Shown piece after piece: positions 30,652 to 40,519 of a stretch of DNA of 64,000 nt. The translations under genes were made by a program, and so were the position numbers. The notes under the pieces were generated by a model. It made no database searches and was not told the origin of the DNA. It saw only the letters and a list, made by a program, of their open reading frames with translations. This DNA is from Firmicutes bacterium AF25-13AC (lineage in GTDB: Bacteria > Bacillota > Clostridia > Lachnospirales > Lachnospiraceae): the NCBI GenBank assembly GCA_003478935.1, contig QUFP01000016.1, forward strand, positions 23,930 through 87,929, in the 5' to 3' direction. Each line of letters starts with the position of its first letter. The first letter of the stretch is position 1.

Positions 30652-31896
30652 TTACTTGTGTGCCCCTGCCATGAATGCTTCGATCTCGTCCGGTGTGCGC
30701 ATAACAGCCTCGGACAGGCATTCGCATCCGTCCTCTGTGATCAAAAGGTCATCTTCAACACGGATTCCGATCTCCCATTCATCAATGTACAGACCTGGCT
30801 CATCGGAAATGACAGCACCTGGGCGAAGCTTGCTGTTGGAGGCAACGCTTACATCATGAACATCAATTCCAAGATGGTGAGAAACACCGTGCATGTAATA
30901 TTTTCCAATCTCCTCTTCCTTCTCAATCAGACCCATACGAATGCAGCCCTCGGCAAGAACCTTCTTACACACATCATTTAACTCACGAAGCGTCATACCT
31001 GGCTTTGCTGTCTTTGCAACAGCGCGGTTTGCAGCCAGCACAACCTCATAAACCATACGCTGCTTTTCGGTGAACTTGCCATTTACAGGATATGTTCTTG
31101 TGATATCTGCGCAGTAACCCTTGTACTTTGCACCAAGGTCAAGCAGCAGAAGTGTGTTGTCCTTGCACTCGCATTCATTTGTTACATAATGAAGCATCGT
31201 TCCGTTTATACCACTTCCGGCAATCGTTGGAAATGACACACCGTCAGCACCATTTCTTTTGATACTATACTCAAAATCAGCCTGTGCCTGATATTCCATC
31301 TGACCTGGCTGCAAATGCGCCATCAGATTCTTTAATCCGCCATCTGTGAGCTTGATTGCCTCACGGATCAAGGAAACCTCATCCTCATCCTTCTGCATTC
31401 TCATCTCAGCGATGATCGGTGCACAATCCTTTACGCACATCCCCGGATACTTCTGTGCAAACTCGCGTGCTTTCATCATGTTGTAATCTTCAAGATCATC
31501 GATATCATGACGGTAAGTATCAAAATATACGGTATAGACATCCTCTCTTGTCATCATACGATTAAGCACACTCTTCTCTGTGTCAATAAATCCAACCTTC
31601 TCGATCTGTGCCTGCGCCTTTGCCTCATCGACGGTCATCTTCTTTCCCATCCAACGCTCGCGGTCTGGATCGGCCTCTTCAATAAGAAGAGTCTCTGTCG
31701 GCTCCTCAGTCGCATTATCCAAAATTAACATCATATTCTCTCGGCGAATACCTGTCAAATAAAAGAAGTTTCTGTTTGCTTCAAATGGTGCATACTCATC
31801 TGCACTCACATGATGTCCCACTCCTGAATAAAGGACCAGAACGGAATTTTTCTCCATCTTTGATAATACTTCATCTCTGCGCTTTTTATAGTTCAT
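30652..31896 (-). CDS. pepP: Xaa-Pro aminopeptidase (M24B)
   Basis: The 414-residue cytoplasmic enzyme has the N-terminal aminopeptidase-P domain (about 1-140; FFYLTGI) and a pita-bread catalytic domain. The dimetal ligands are Asp in LLLDLGAKYKGYCADITRTY, His in GVSHHLGIDVHD, and two Glu in DEPGLYIDEWEIGIRVED. It removes N-terminal residues preceding proline. GAGGT lies seven bases upstream of the ATG. Neighbours are unrelated housekeeping genes on the same strand. Confidence 0.95.
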   Translation of the reverse strand: MNYKKRRDEVLSKMEKNSVLVLYSGVGHHVSADEYAPFEANRNFFYLTGIRRENMMLILDNATEEPTETLLIEEADPDRERWMGKKMTVDEAKAQAQIEKVGFIDTEKSVLNRMMTREDVYTVYFDTYRHDIDDLEDYNMMKAREFAQKYPGMCVKDCAPIIAEMRMQKDEDEVSLIREAIKLTDGGLKNLMAHLQPGQMEYQAQADFEYSIKRNGADGVSFPTIAGSGINGTMLHYVTNECECKDNTLLLLDLGAKYKGYCADITRTYPVNGKFTEKQRMVYEVVLAANRAVAKTAKPGMTLRELNDVCKKVLAEGCIRMGLIEKEEEIGKYYMHGVSHHLGIDVHDVSVASNSKLRPGAVISDEPGLYIDEWEIGIRVEDDLLITEDGCECLSEAVMRTPDEIEAFMAGAHK

Positions 31897-31958
31897 TTCT
31901 TCATACCTCTTTTCTCATTTTTCGAAACAAAAATTTGAATACTCTTCGAATACTCACA

Positions 31959-32573
31959 TTATACCAATCCAAAACCATAAATGCAACTGCTGTCTTTTCC
32001 CTCTAATTTTTGTATAAATACAGGCATAGGTGGATGATTTGGGCGATTATAGTAGCAGCTCGTTATAACAAGGTATGTCTTTGAGTCTAGCTCCTTTAAC
32101 ATTTTTAAAACAGCTTCCTTTTCCTCTCTCTGGACATCGCTTCCATCATATAGGCAAAGTGTCATGATGCCGCCCTTTCGTAAAATAGAAAGGCCGGCCT
32201 TAATCGCCGCAATACTTGTCTGTGCCTTTGTCTCAATCTTATGATCTGCACCTGGCAGATAACCAAAATTAAACATAATGCATGCAGCACTTCCCTCAGA
32301 CATATAGTCGGCCATGTTTGAATGGGAGTCAAGCACCAGCTCTGCCATACACTCATGCTCAGCAAGAAGTGTTGCCGTCTTTTCAAGAGCCTGCGGCTGA
32401 ATATCAAATGCCATAACCTCACCTCTAGCCCCGGTTAACTCACATAAAAACAGCGTATCATTTCCGCAGCCTGCAGTCGCATCAATACATATATCTCCAG
32501 CCTCCACATGCTCTCGCACAAAACGATGTATCAGCTCTGTGATCTGGAGATCTTCTTTTTTTAGTTCCTTCAT
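31959..32573 (-). CDS. mnmM: MnmM/YtqB-like tRNA methyltransferase
   Basis: The 204-residue Rossmann methyltransferase has the SAM loop DATAGCGNDTLFL and a late YYNRPNHPPMPVFI motif. These are characteristic of the YtqB family, shown in Gram-positives to methylate 5-aminomethyl-2-thiouridine in tRNA wobble positions. Length matches the family. GAGGT precedes the ATG. It lies 62 bases upstream of the pepP gene and may be co-transcribed. Confidence 0.88.
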   Translation of the reverse strand: MKELKKEDLQITELIHRFVREHVEAGDICIDATAGCGNDTLFLCELTGARGEVMAFDIQPQALEKTATLLAEHECMAELVLDSHSNMADYMSEGSAACIMFNFGYLPGADHKIETKAQTSIAAIKAGLSILRKGGIMTLCLYDGSDVQREEKEAVLKMLKELDSKTYLVITSCYYNRPNHPPMPVFIQKLEGKDSSCIYGFGLV

Positions 32574-32607
32574 AATATATAACCTCGTTTTAGCTAATTT
32601 GGGATAG

Positions 32608-33702
32608 TTAAAATTCTTTTAAATGATTAAGGCGAATCGAAAACATCTCAAAATATTGCGGCAATGCACAAAACACTTCCTTCTTTACTTCGCATAACTG
32701 ATTCAAACCAATTTCACAAACTGCTTCCTCGGCAGCTTCACGCTGGGTTTTATGCACACCAAACAATGTTTGACAATTTGCTCCGTCAATTGTATCATAC
32801 GCCTGAAATGCCTGATTAAAATCCATTAATTTATGGAGCGAAACTGGTTTATTCGAAATGTTATCAACCAGAACACCCCAATTTCCCCAGTGGCGATCAG
32901 TGTTTCCAATTAAATAATCAATGATATTCATCATATAATAATTGTGGCGATCAAGCTTTAAGATAAATTGCTTTAGATCTTTTTCATGGTTCAGCGCAAA
33001 AATTTGTGTCGCCTCCATTGATGAAATAGAATACTCAAGAGATGTAATATTCTTGCTTATGCTAACAATTTCACTATCAAAACTTCCTCTTTCATAAAGA
33101 ACCTGATCTACATTAAAGCATCTGCAGATTTGACTTGCCAGAAGTTCGCGCTCGACAAAATTGCTTCCACCATCTTTTAACAGCCAAAATCCATCATCTC
33201 TTCGCTGCCACGCCTTTGGAAAACAGCCATTTGTCGCAAGATCTCTGGCAAGTGAATCATTCTGAACAGTATATTGTTTTCCTCTCAATGAAATGTCAAT
33301 AAATGTATTGTCTAAATGATTTTCATATAAATTAACTTCTGAAAAGCTGACTTTATCATCCTTGTTTTTTACCCAATAAATGTCAGTAATGGATGCGCAG
33401 CGATATGTCAGGGCTACCATAGCACGGTCCTTATCTGTAACCGCCTGCTTTAGTCCCACACTATTTAAAATTTCCTTAGCGTATTTTCTGTCTAAAGTCA
33501 ATACTCTAGTGGAGCACCAATAATAAAAGTTAGTGATGTTATTGACAAGTGTATCAATATCATTATCATCTTCGTCTTCAAGGTATAGATTATACGGCAT
33601 AAATGATTCAAAATAAATTTTTGAATGCCCGTACTGATCGATCTGTGCAACCTTTCGATCTCCATGCATAATCTCATAGACTGTTGGTGCCGCTTTTCCC
33701 AT
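32608..33702 (-). CDS. Stand-alone HipA-like kinase
   Basis: The 364-residue protein carries HipA C-terminal kinase marks: the catalytic loop IGNTDRHWGNWGVLVD and the metal-binding DFNQAF in place of DFG. A long N-terminal region (about 1-170) is only loosely similar to HipA. No HipB-like DNA-binding partner is encoded beside it, so a classical toxin-antitoxin role is not supported. AAGGAG six bases before the ATG fixes the start. Possible substrates include aminoacyl-tRNA synthetases, as for HipA, or another protein; function is unknown. Confidence 0.8.
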   Translation of the reverse strand: MGKAAPTVYEIMHGDRKVAQIDQYGHSKIYFESFMPYNLYLEDEDDNDIDTLVNNITNFYYWCSTRVLTLDRKYAKEILNSVGLKQAVTDKDRAMVALTYRCASITDIYWVKNKDDKVSFSEVNLYENHLDNTFIDISLRGKQYTVQNDSLARDLATNGCFPKAWQRRDDGFWLLKDGGSNFVERELLASQICRCFNVDQVLYERGSFDSEIVSISKNITSLEYSISSMEATQIFALNHEKDLKQFILKLDRHNYYMMNIIDYLIGNTDRHWGNWGVLVDNISNKPVSLHKLMDFNQAFQAYDTIDGANCQTLFGVHKTQREAAEEAVCEIGLNQLCEVKKEVFCALPQYFEMFSIRLNHLKEF

Positions 33703-33811
33703 ATCATACTCCTTTCCTTTTTAACTTCTTTTCATCATTACCATCCTACCACTTAGCAGTACATACGTCAACGAACTAGTTTTTACTTTTCCTTAAGACT
33801 TATTTAAGATT

Positions 33812-33848
33812 AAAAAACCGCCTGAAAGACTAGTTGTCCTCAGACGGT
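33812..33848 (-). terminator. Terminator of the opp operon
   Basis: On the minus strand ACCGTCTGA pairs with TCAGGCGGT (one G:U) and is followed by six T. It lies eight bases after the oppF-like stop and closes the fructosamine/oligopeptide operon. Confidence 0.85.
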
Positions 33849-33855
33849 CTGCTGC

Positions 33856-34767
33856 TTATATTTTCTTTTCCATTAAAACCTGATGTGTTTCAGAAACATT
33901 TACCATAACGCAATCATTATATTTTAAGCCACTCTTTTCATATTGATATACCATCGGCTCTCTGTTTCTTTCAATCACCGGATCTGCAATTGGAATTGCA
34001 GACAAAAGTGATTTTGTATATGGATGAACCGGATGTTCAAAAATTTCTTCTGTCAATCCAGTTTCTACAAGATGACCCTTATGCATAACACCTACTCGAT
34101 CTGAAATATAACGAACCATAGAAAGATCATGTGCAATAAACAGATATGCAACATTTGTTTCTTTTTGAATATCCTTCATCAAATTGACGACCTGTGCCTG
34201 AATTGAAACATCAAGTGCACTTATTGCCTCATCTGCGATTACTAACTTTGGATTCATGATTAATGCTCTTCCCAGTCCGATTCGCTGACGCTGTCCACCA
34301 GAAAACTGATTAGGATAACGGTTCATATAGGCTGGATTTAAACCTACCATCTCCATCATTTTGGACACTCGCTCTACGCGCTCCTTTTGATCCATATGAG
34401 GATGATGCGCATCGAGACCCATCGCAATAGTATCCAAAATCTTTTTATGCGGATTTAAGGAAGCCATAGGATCCTGAAAGACCATCTGCATATCAGAACG
34501 AAGCATTTTTTCCTGTTTTGCCGTCAACTTCTTGCTGATATCCTCACCATTAAAAAGAATCGTGCCTTCTGTCGGATCATACAGTCGAATAATAGAACGG
34601 CCTGTTGTTGACTTTCCACTTCCAGACTCACCTACTAATCCATAGGTTTCTCCCGGATAAATATCGAAGGATATATTATCCACAGCACGCACCGTAAATT
34701 TTTTGCTTACCGGAAAATATTGTTTTAAACCTTTCACACTAAGCAGTGGTTCATTCGTCTGTGCCAT
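33856..34767 (-). CDS. oppF: Oligopeptide ABC transporter ATPase, OppF type
   Basis: 303 residues from the ATG at 34767, chosen because GGAGGGAG lies just upstream; this start overlaps the end of oppD by 17 bases. Walker A is GESGSGKST, the signature is FSGGQRQRIGLGRAL, Walker B is LVIADEAISALD, and the H-loop is FIAHDLSMVRYISD. The C-terminal HPVHPYTKSLLSAIPIADP is typical of OppD/OppF peptide-family ATPases. It powers the importer encoded upstream and is the last gene of the operon. Confidence 0.95.
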   Translation of the reverse strand: MAQTNEPLLSVKGLKQYFPVSKKFTVRAVDNISFDIYPGETYGLVGESGSGKSTTGRSIIRLYDPTEGTILFNGEDISKKLTAKQEKMLRSDMQMVFQDPMASLNPHKKILDTIAMGLDAHHPHMDQKERVERVSKMMEMVGLNPAYMNRYPNQFSGGQRQRIGLGRALIMNPKLVIADEAISALDVSIQAQVVNLMKDIQKETNVAYLFIAHDLSMVRYISDRVGVMHKGHLVETGLTEEIFEHPVHPYTKSLLSAIPIADPVIERNREPMVYQYEKSGLKYNDCVMVNVSETHQVLMEKKI

Positions 34768-35863
34768 AAGCTCCCTCCGTTTCTGCATATCGCTTTTCCT
34801 CTCTGCGAAGCTGCTCAATTCTCTTTTTTAAAGTCTGCGGCATTTCTACCTTTGGTGCATCTGGATGAAGAAGCCACGTAGCAGCCTGATGATGCTCATT
34901 GATCTCAAACATTGGAGGTTCTTCCTCAAAATCAATATTAAGTGCATATGGATTTCGCACAGCAAATGCATCACCCTTTACTTCATTTGCCAAATTTGGC
35001 GGATTGCCCGGAATCGTATACAAACGCTCCTTTTTATCTCCTGTCAAATCTGGCATACTTGAAAGAAGTCCCCATGTATAAGGATGACGCGGATCGAAAA
35101 AGATATCCTCTGCCTTTCCTGTCTCTACTACTTTTCCAGCATACATAACATTCACATAATCGGCGATCTTTGCAACTACACCAAGGTTATGTGTGATAAA
35201 AATAACTGCAATTCCAAGTTTCTTCTGCAAATTCAAAATCAATTGCAAAATTCTTGCCTGAATCGTAACATCAAGTGCCGTTGTCGGCTCATCACAGATT
35301 AAAAGATCTGGATTACATGACAGCGCAATTGCAATTACAACACGCTGACGCATTCCGCCTGAAAGCTGATGAGGATAATTCTTCATTCGCTCTTTTGGTG
35401 ACTCAATTCCTACCATTTCAAGCAGCTCTTCTGCACGCTTATCTGCATCTGCCTGTGATAAATGAAGGTGATAACGCATGCCCTCTGTCAGCTGCCTGCC
35501 AATTGTCATCGTCGGGTCAAGTGAAGTCATAGGATCCTGAAAAACCATTGAAATACGCTTTCCCTTAATTCTATGTTGCATTTCTTTTTTTGAAAGCTTC
35601 AGCAGATCAACAACCTGCTCCTTTCCATTTTCCTTAAAGCGAAACTTAATTGTTCCGCTTTCAATGACTGCATTTGGCGCTGTAATTCCCATAATTGTCT
35701 TTACAGAAACAGATTTTCCACTTCCAGATTCTCCTACAATGGCAACAGTTTCTCCAGGATATACATCCATATTCACACCACGCACTGCACGAATCTTGCC
35801 AAAGGAAGCCTGAAAGGAAACTGCCAGATCTCTCATACTTAATACCGGTTCTCTTTTTTCCAT
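34751..35863 (-). CDS. oppD: Oligopeptide ABC transporter ATPase, OppD type
   Basis: 370 residues with Walker A GESGSGKSV, signature LSGGMRQRVVIAIAL, Walker B LLICDEPTTALDVT and H-loop ITHNLGVV. The C-terminal region has the HPYTWGLLSSMPDL motif and then a roughly 90-residue tail. It lacks the cysteine cluster found in some OppD 4Fe-4S tails. AGGAGGT precedes the ATG and lies 15 bases from oppC. It pairs with OppF as the heterodimeric motor. Confidence 0.95.
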   Translation of the reverse strand: MEKREPVLSMRDLAVSFQASFGKIRAVRGVNMDVYPGETVAIVGESGSGKSVSVKTIMGITAPNAVIESGTIKFRFKENGKEQVVDLLKLSKKEMQHRIKGKRISMVFQDPMTSLDPTMTIGRQLTEGMRYHLHLSQADADKRAEELLEMVGIESPKERMKNYPHQLSGGMRQRVVIAIALSCNPDLLICDEPTTALDVTIQARILQLILNLQKKLGIAVIFITHNLGVVAKIADYVNVMYAGKVVETGKAEDIFFDPRHPYTWGLLSSMPDLTGDKKERLYTIPGNPPNLANEVKGDAFAVRNPYALNIDFEEEPPMFEINEHHQAATWLLHPDAPKVEMPQTLKKRIEQLRREEKRYAETEGAYGTDE

Positions 35864-35878
35864 CTCGTTTACCTCCTG

Positions 35879-36871
35879 TTACATCTGTTTAAGCTGCGGA
35901 TCAATGGCATCCCTGAGTCCATCTGCAAATAAATTAAATCCAAGCATTAAAACACCCAAGACAATGACAGGCGCTGCTACCATATGAGGGTAAGTCATTG
36001 CTGATTTATATCCATCATTTATCAGAGAACCAAGAGAGGCCATCGGCGCCGGAACACCAAGACCGACAAATGCTAAAAATGCCTCCAAGAAAATCGCATT
36101 TGGTATGGAAAACATAAAAGTAATAATAATCTGACCAAGCGAATTTGGTAAAATCTCCTTAAACAAAATATCACGATTGCTAACGCCAAGTGTTCTTGCG
36201 GCAAGCACAAATTCCTGATCCTTTAATTTAAGCACCTGTGCGCGCACAATACGGCTCATGTTAATCCATCCTGTAAGCATAAGCGCAATTATAATACTTC
36301 CAAGACCCGGCTTCATAACAACAAGCATTAACGTTACCACAACTAGTGTCGGAAGACTGCTTAATATCTCCGTGATACGCTGCATGACCATATCTACTTT
36401 TCCGCCAAAATAACCAGAAACAAGACCATAAATCACACCAATGCACACATCAATGATAACAGCCAGTGCTGCAATGAGAAGAGAAATTCTAGTACCTTCC
36501 CATACTCTTGTCCAGATATCTCTTCCTAAGTTATCTGTTCCAAAAAAGAAATATTTATCAGTACAATTTTTTGCCTCATACATGTTCTGGCCATGGCTTA
36601 CACCATCAAAAATTCCCAGCTTTTCCAGTCCCGGAATCCTTGGTGGCAGATTGCTGTATTCAGAATGCACTTCTTTGTAAGAGTACGGACTGACAGCCGG
36701 TGCTGCAAGCGCAATCACAATTAGAAGAATGATAATAAAAAAGCTGATCCATGCACCCTTGTTTTTACGAAAGCGGTACAAAACCTCTTTTCCATAGGAA
36801 CGACCAACAAGAACTTTCTCTTCCTCCTCCTTATGGTCTCCTGTATTGAATTCAAATCGATTCATACTCAT
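35879..36871 (-). CDS. oppC: Oligopeptide ABC transporter permease, OppC type
   Basis: 330 residues: basic N-terminus, first membrane segment (about 38-60), and a long external loop containing FFGTDNLGRDIWTRVWEGTR, the hallmark of OppC/DppC. Further membrane segments follow, with the EAA loop AARTLGVSNRDILFKEILPN. It starts with ATG overlapping the oppB stop by four bases, which couples their translation. Confidence 0.95.
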   Translation of the reverse strand: MSMNRFEFNTGDHKEEEEKVLVGRSYGKEVLYRFRKNKGAWISFFIIILLIVIALAAPAVSPYSYKEVHSEYSNLPPRIPGLEKLGIFDGVSHGQNMYEAKNCTDKYFFFGTDNLGRDIWTRVWEGTRISLLIAALAVIIDVCIGVIYGLVSGYFGGKVDMVMQRITEILSSLPTLVVVTLMLVVMKPGLGSIIIALMLTGWINMSRIVRAQVLKLKDQEFVLAARTLGVSNRDILFKEILPNSLGQIIITFMFSIPNAIFLEAFLAFVGLGVPAPMASLGSLINDGYKSAMTYPHMVAAPVIVLGVLMLGFNLFADGLRDAIDPQLKQM

Positions 36872-37803
36872 TCTCCTTTCGCCAGTCGTATTCTAGGATC
36901 AATCACACCATAGAGTATATCAACCAGAAGCATAGTGAAGATAAACATTAAACTGTAAATAAAGCTAATCGCAAGCACAACATTAAAGTCATTTGACTGG
37001 ATCGCACTTACATAAAGACTTCCTAGTCCCGGAATACTAAATGCTTTCTCTACTACAAGACTTCCCGTCATTAAATTTACAATCAATGGAGCCAATACTG
37101 TAATAACACTGATCATCGCATTTCGAATAGCATGATGAAATATCAGCTTTGCCTTCGGAAGTCCCTTTGAATCTGACAGAAGATAATAATCCGAATTTAA
37201 AATATCTACCATTTCTGATCTTGTATATCTCGCTACACTTGCAATAGTAAACATAGAAAGCGAAATAGTAGGAAGAATCGACGACTGAAGTTCATTTTTT
37301 GTATTATAAATAAACGGAAACAGCTTAAACTTAAATCCAAAGAAGTAGGAAAGTAAAAGCGCAAATACAAAAGATGGAAGGCTGACACCAAGAACTGAAA
37401 TAATAGTGGTAACGGTATCGACCCATGTATTTTTACGAAGCGCAGCGATGATTCCAAGCAGTGCACCAATCACAGTTCCTACAAGTGCTGCCTGAAGACC
37501 AAGACGAATTGTGACTAAAATCTTTGGTCCAATCATTTCACTGATCTTCATGTTTACCTGAAGGCTGTAAGAAATACCAAAATCACCGTGAAGCATATTT
37601 TTCAGATACAAGAAAAATCTATTAATAATTGGCTGATCTAGTCCATATTTGTGATACAGATCCGCGATCTGCTCTGCGCTCATTTTTTCTTCATTATTAA
37701 ACGGCGAACCCGGCATAAAATCAAGCATCAGAAACAAAAGCAGCAAGATCAGGAAGACTGTCAGCAATGCGATGCAGGTTCGCTTTAATACAAATTTTTT
37801 CAT
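36868..37803 (-). CDS. oppB: Oligopeptide ABC transporter permease, OppB type
   Basis: 311 residues with the OppB N-terminal layout: one membrane segment, DFMPGSPF, YGLDQPI, GDFGISYSLQ, then five more segments and the EAA-like loop SDSKGLPKAKLIFHHAIRNA. The C-terminus DILYGVIDPRIRL is typical. It is preceded by a hairpin (37871-37915) separating it from the binding-protein gene. Confidence 0.95.
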   Translation of the reverse strand: MKKFVLKRTCIALLTVFLILLLLFLMLDFMPGSPFNNEEKMSAEQIADLYHKYGLDQPIINRFFLYLKNMLHGDFGISYSLQVNMKISEMIGPKILVTIRLGLQAALVGTVIGALLGIIAALRKNTWVDTVTTIISVLGVSLPSFVFALLLSYFFGFKFKLFPFIYNTKNELQSSILPTISLSMFTIASVARYTRSEMVDILNSDYYLLSDSKGLPKAKLIFHHAIRNAMISVITVLAPLIVNLMTGSLVVEKAFSIPGLGSLYVSAIQSNDFNVVLAISFIYSLMFIFTMLLVDILYGVIDPRIRLAKGE

Positions 37804-37870
37804 TCGGATTTTCCTCCTGTCAAAGACTTTTTGCTACCGTTTGCAAAGTCTGTAAACAGTAACTTTTTAA

Positions 37871-37915
37871 AAAGAGGATATGTCCAAAGCTGCTTCGCCC
37901 GGGCACATCCTCTTT
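37871..37915 (-). terminator. Terminator-like hairpin between oppA and oppB
   Basis: On the minus strand AAAGAGGATGTGCCC pairs with GGACATATCCTCTTT (two G:U pairs) and continues TTAAAAAG. It lies in the 147-base gap between the binding-protein and permease genes and probably lets only part of the transcripts continue, giving excess binding protein. Confidence 0.75.
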
Positions 37916-37950
37916 GTGTGCAGATACGATTGCACTTCTTTTATTTTATA

Positions 37951-39560
37951 TCAATCCTTCTCTACAAACTTGTAGTAGCATGGAACACCAGTATTATGCT
38001 CTGTAATTCCAGTTACGTTAGACTTTGTAAGTGTTGCAGAACCAGTCTGGAACAGCGGAATGCAGCCTGCATTCTCGGTGCAGATATCGTTGCACTTGAT
38101 CAGGTTATCCCAGCGTGCAGTCTCATCTCCTGCCAGTGTAGTGTTTGCTTCGTTGTACAGCTTGTCAAACTCATCACTTGACCACAGAGAATAGTTTGAC
38201 GGATGATCAGATTCATACATTGCTAAGATTGCGGTCGGATCTGCATAATCTGGACCCCAAGCATACAGCTCGATATCATAATCATGATCCTTTGCCAGCT
38301 GAATTCTGTTTTTCTTTGGTGTGCTGCTGATGTTCACAGTTAAACCGTCCAGTGTACTCTCAAGCTGAGACTGAATGAAGGCTGCTGTATTGGCTGCAAA
38401 ATCCTTCTCCTCATCATAAATGATATTGATCTCTCTTAAGTCTGTTTCTTCCTGTGCCTTAGCCACAGCTCCTTTGCCTTTTCAGTATCATACTGGAAGT
38501 ACTGACCGCTTGCATCTGCAAAATCTTCGCCATCTGCGTTGCTTACCAGCCCCTTCATAACCATGTTATAAGCTGGAGTAGAACCGTCATTTAACACATT
38601 TGTACACAGGCTCTCTCTGTCGATTGCATATGCAATTGCCTGACGCAGATCCTTATTGTCGTAGCCATCCTTTGAGGTATTAACCATCAGATAATAATTG
38701 AAGGCTCCTAACACATTTGAAAATTCCGGATCATCCTGATACATGCCGACCATATCACCTGTCAATGTCACATTATCAACATCTCCATTCTGGTAAGCCA
38801 TAACAGCCTGCTGCGTATCACTAATAACAACAAGATCAATCTCATCTACATCTACATTTTCTGCATCCCAGTAATCAGGATTCTTCTTAAGTACAATAGT
38901 ATTTCCACCAACGTCCCACTGATCAAGTGTATAAGCACCACAATATAAAACACTGTCCTTATCTACACCAAACTGGTCGCCCTCTTCAGTTAACTTGCTT
39001 TCTTTTACAGGTGCCCAAGGAGAGAAGGTCAAAAGATTTAAGAAAAATGGGACTGGATATTCCAGTTCGACCTGTAATGTATTATCATCAACTGCAGTAA
39101 CTCCGAGCTCAGCAGCATCTGCCTCACCTGATGTAACTGCTTCATAGTTTTTAATAGCAGCCATTTCGATCTGATATGTAAATGTGCTGTAATCACCCTG
39201 AGCAGTCGCATTTCTCTTCCAAGCATACTCAAAATCCTGTGCTGTTACTGGTGTACCATCACTCCACTTTGCATTGTCACGAATATGGAAAGTATATGTC
39301 TTCTGATCATCAGATACCTCATAGGAATCACACAGACCATTCTGAATCTGTCCATCTGCGTCTACCACGAACAATCCTTCCATTGTATTGGAGATTACTG
39401 CAACATTAGTTGAATCTCCGCCAATCAATGGATCCATTGACGTTATAGGAGCACTAATCTGAATGGAAACAGCTTCTTCCTCATCTGCCATTGCCGGTAC
39501 TGCAAAACCGGACATACTCATTACTGCCGCTGCTGTTACTGCCATTACTCGTCTGTTCAT
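37951..39560 (-). pseudogene. oppA: Oligopeptide-binding protein OppA, frameshifted
   Basis: From the ATG at 39560 (AAGGAGG six bases upstream) the frame encodes a signal peptide ending AMA. It then gives a typical OppA body (LCDSYEVSDDQKTYTFHIRD, KWSDGTPVTAQDFEYAWKR, YWDAENVDVDEIDLVV) as far as KAKELW, where it breaks. The remaining 170 residues (AKAQEETDLREINIIYDEE onward to the stop at 37951) follow in the next frame. Adding one G at 38463-38464 gives KAKELWAKAQEETD and a 536-residue protein, normal for OppA. No lipobox cysteine is present, unusual for a Gram-positive binding protein. It would capture peptides or, in this locus, glycated peptides or amino acids. Confidence 0.9.
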
Positions 39561-39574
39561 AGTCTTCCTCCTTC

Positions 39575-40390
39575 TCATGCTTTGTGCGGATGACCAAATC
39601 CACCCGCGTAGGTACATGCATACGCTGCGCGCTCTGCTGCATAGCTAAGCGCTTCCTTCATATCTTTATTGTCTGCATAGTGACGCAAAAATGCTGCGAT
39701 AAAGGCATCGCCTGCACCCATTGCATCTACTACATCTACCTTGCAAATTCCCTGTGTGTAAAACTCTGTTCCGTCATAAAATACAGAACCTTTTGATCCA
39801 CGTGTGATGCCAATGATCTTTGTTCCATATCCTGCTGCCTTTTTAGCAAGCGCATGGATTTCTTCCTCAGACATATCGGAGCCAGAGAAAAATGCATAAG
39901 TGACAAATGGGCAAACTCGCTTCATATAATCGTCATCATGCTCATCTGAAAAGTCAAATGAAACCTTGCATACGCGGCTTAAGGTTTCAAGCTCATATTC
40001 CAAATTAGAATAGCAGCTCGTATGACAAATATCATACTCCTTGATCACTTCCAGATCCTCTCTTTGAAGTCTGATTGAAAACAAATGCTGGCAGGTATCG
40101 CGTATTCCTCCGACAAAGATTCGGTCGCCTTCCTCATTTATCTTTACACCCGGCTGGCAGGTCGGTGCAAATACCTTTCTTGAGCGCTCGCATGTTACAC
40201 CTTCCTCTTCCATGCATGCTCTAATATAATCTGCCCTATCGTCATTTCCAAACACGCCAATATAATTTACCTTCTCGGCGCCGTCTCTTTTACAATCCAC
40301 TGCAACATTAACTGCATTTCCTCCCGGATAATAAATGCCTTCATCAAGATAACAGTCTGTTACATTATCACCAACTGCAATCAGCTTCAT
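39575..40390 (-). CDS. frlD: Fructoselysine 6-kinase-like PfkB sugar kinase (FrlD)
   Basis: 271 residues from the ATG at 40390 (GGAGG upstream; an earlier in-frame ATG lacks a site). The N-terminus MKLIAVGDNVTDCY and YPGGNAVNVAV are PfkB/ribokinase marks. The anion hole and catalytic Asp are in DAMGAGDAFIAAF. The closest known type is FrlD, which phosphorylates the sugar moiety of fructosyl-amines at C6. The neighbouring FrlB-like deglycase supports this. It ends 14 bases before oppA. Confidence 0.88.
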   Translation of the reverse strand: MKLIAVGDNVTDCYLDEGIYYPGGNAVNVAVDCKRDGAEKVNYIGVFGNDDRADYIRACMEEEGVTCERSRKVFAPTCQPGVKINEEGDRIFVGGIRDTCQHLFSIRLQREDLEVIKEYDICHTSCYSNLEYELETLSRVCKVSFDFSDEHDDDYMKRVCPFVTYAFFSGSDMSEEEIHALAKKAAGYGTKIIGITRGSKGSVFYDGTEFYTQGICKVDVVDAMGAGDAFIAAFLRHYADNKDMKEALSYAAERAAYACTYAGGFGHPHKA

Positions 40391-40423
40391 TTGTGCGTCC
40401 TCCTGTCTGTTAAAAATATTGCT

Positions 40424-40458
40424 GTTCACGAGACGCTCTTTTGCAAAACTGCGTGAAC
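40424..40458 (-). other. Hairpin in the frlD leader
   Basis: GTTCACG and CGTGAAC form a perfect 7 bp stem around a 21-base loop, just upstream of the frlD ribosome site and 14 bases downstream of the frlB terminator. It may protect or tune the processed frlD transcript; this is inference. Confidence 0.4.
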
Positions 40459-40471
40459 TATAATAAAAACA

Positions 40472-40511
40472 GTCTCCTGCTTTCCTGCTTCATGCAGTAA
40501 AAGCAGGAGAC
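40472..40511 (-). terminator. Terminator-like hairpin between frlB and frlD
   Basis: GTCTCCTGCTTT and AAAGCAGGAGAC form a perfect 12 bp stem followed on the minus strand by TGTTTTTATT. It begins nine bases after the frlB stop. Since frlD and the opp genes lie just downstream without an obvious promoter, it is probably a partial terminator setting a high FrlB level. Confidence 0.85.
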
Positions 40512-40519
40512 CTTACTTA

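Noticed and set aside
32608..33702. HipBA toxin-antitoxin module
   Set aside because: No helix-turn-helix HipB partner is encoded on either side, only an rRNA/tRNA-type methyltransferase gene and an operon terminator.
34768..34818. Longer oppF start overlapping oppD by 68 bases
   Set aside because: The added residues are not OppF-like and the ATG at 34767 has a strong ribosome site.
38430..38470. Programmed frameshift in oppA
   Set aside because: No slippery heptamer or stimulatory hairpin is seen, and similar breaks occur in unrelated genes. Missing bases are a simpler cause.
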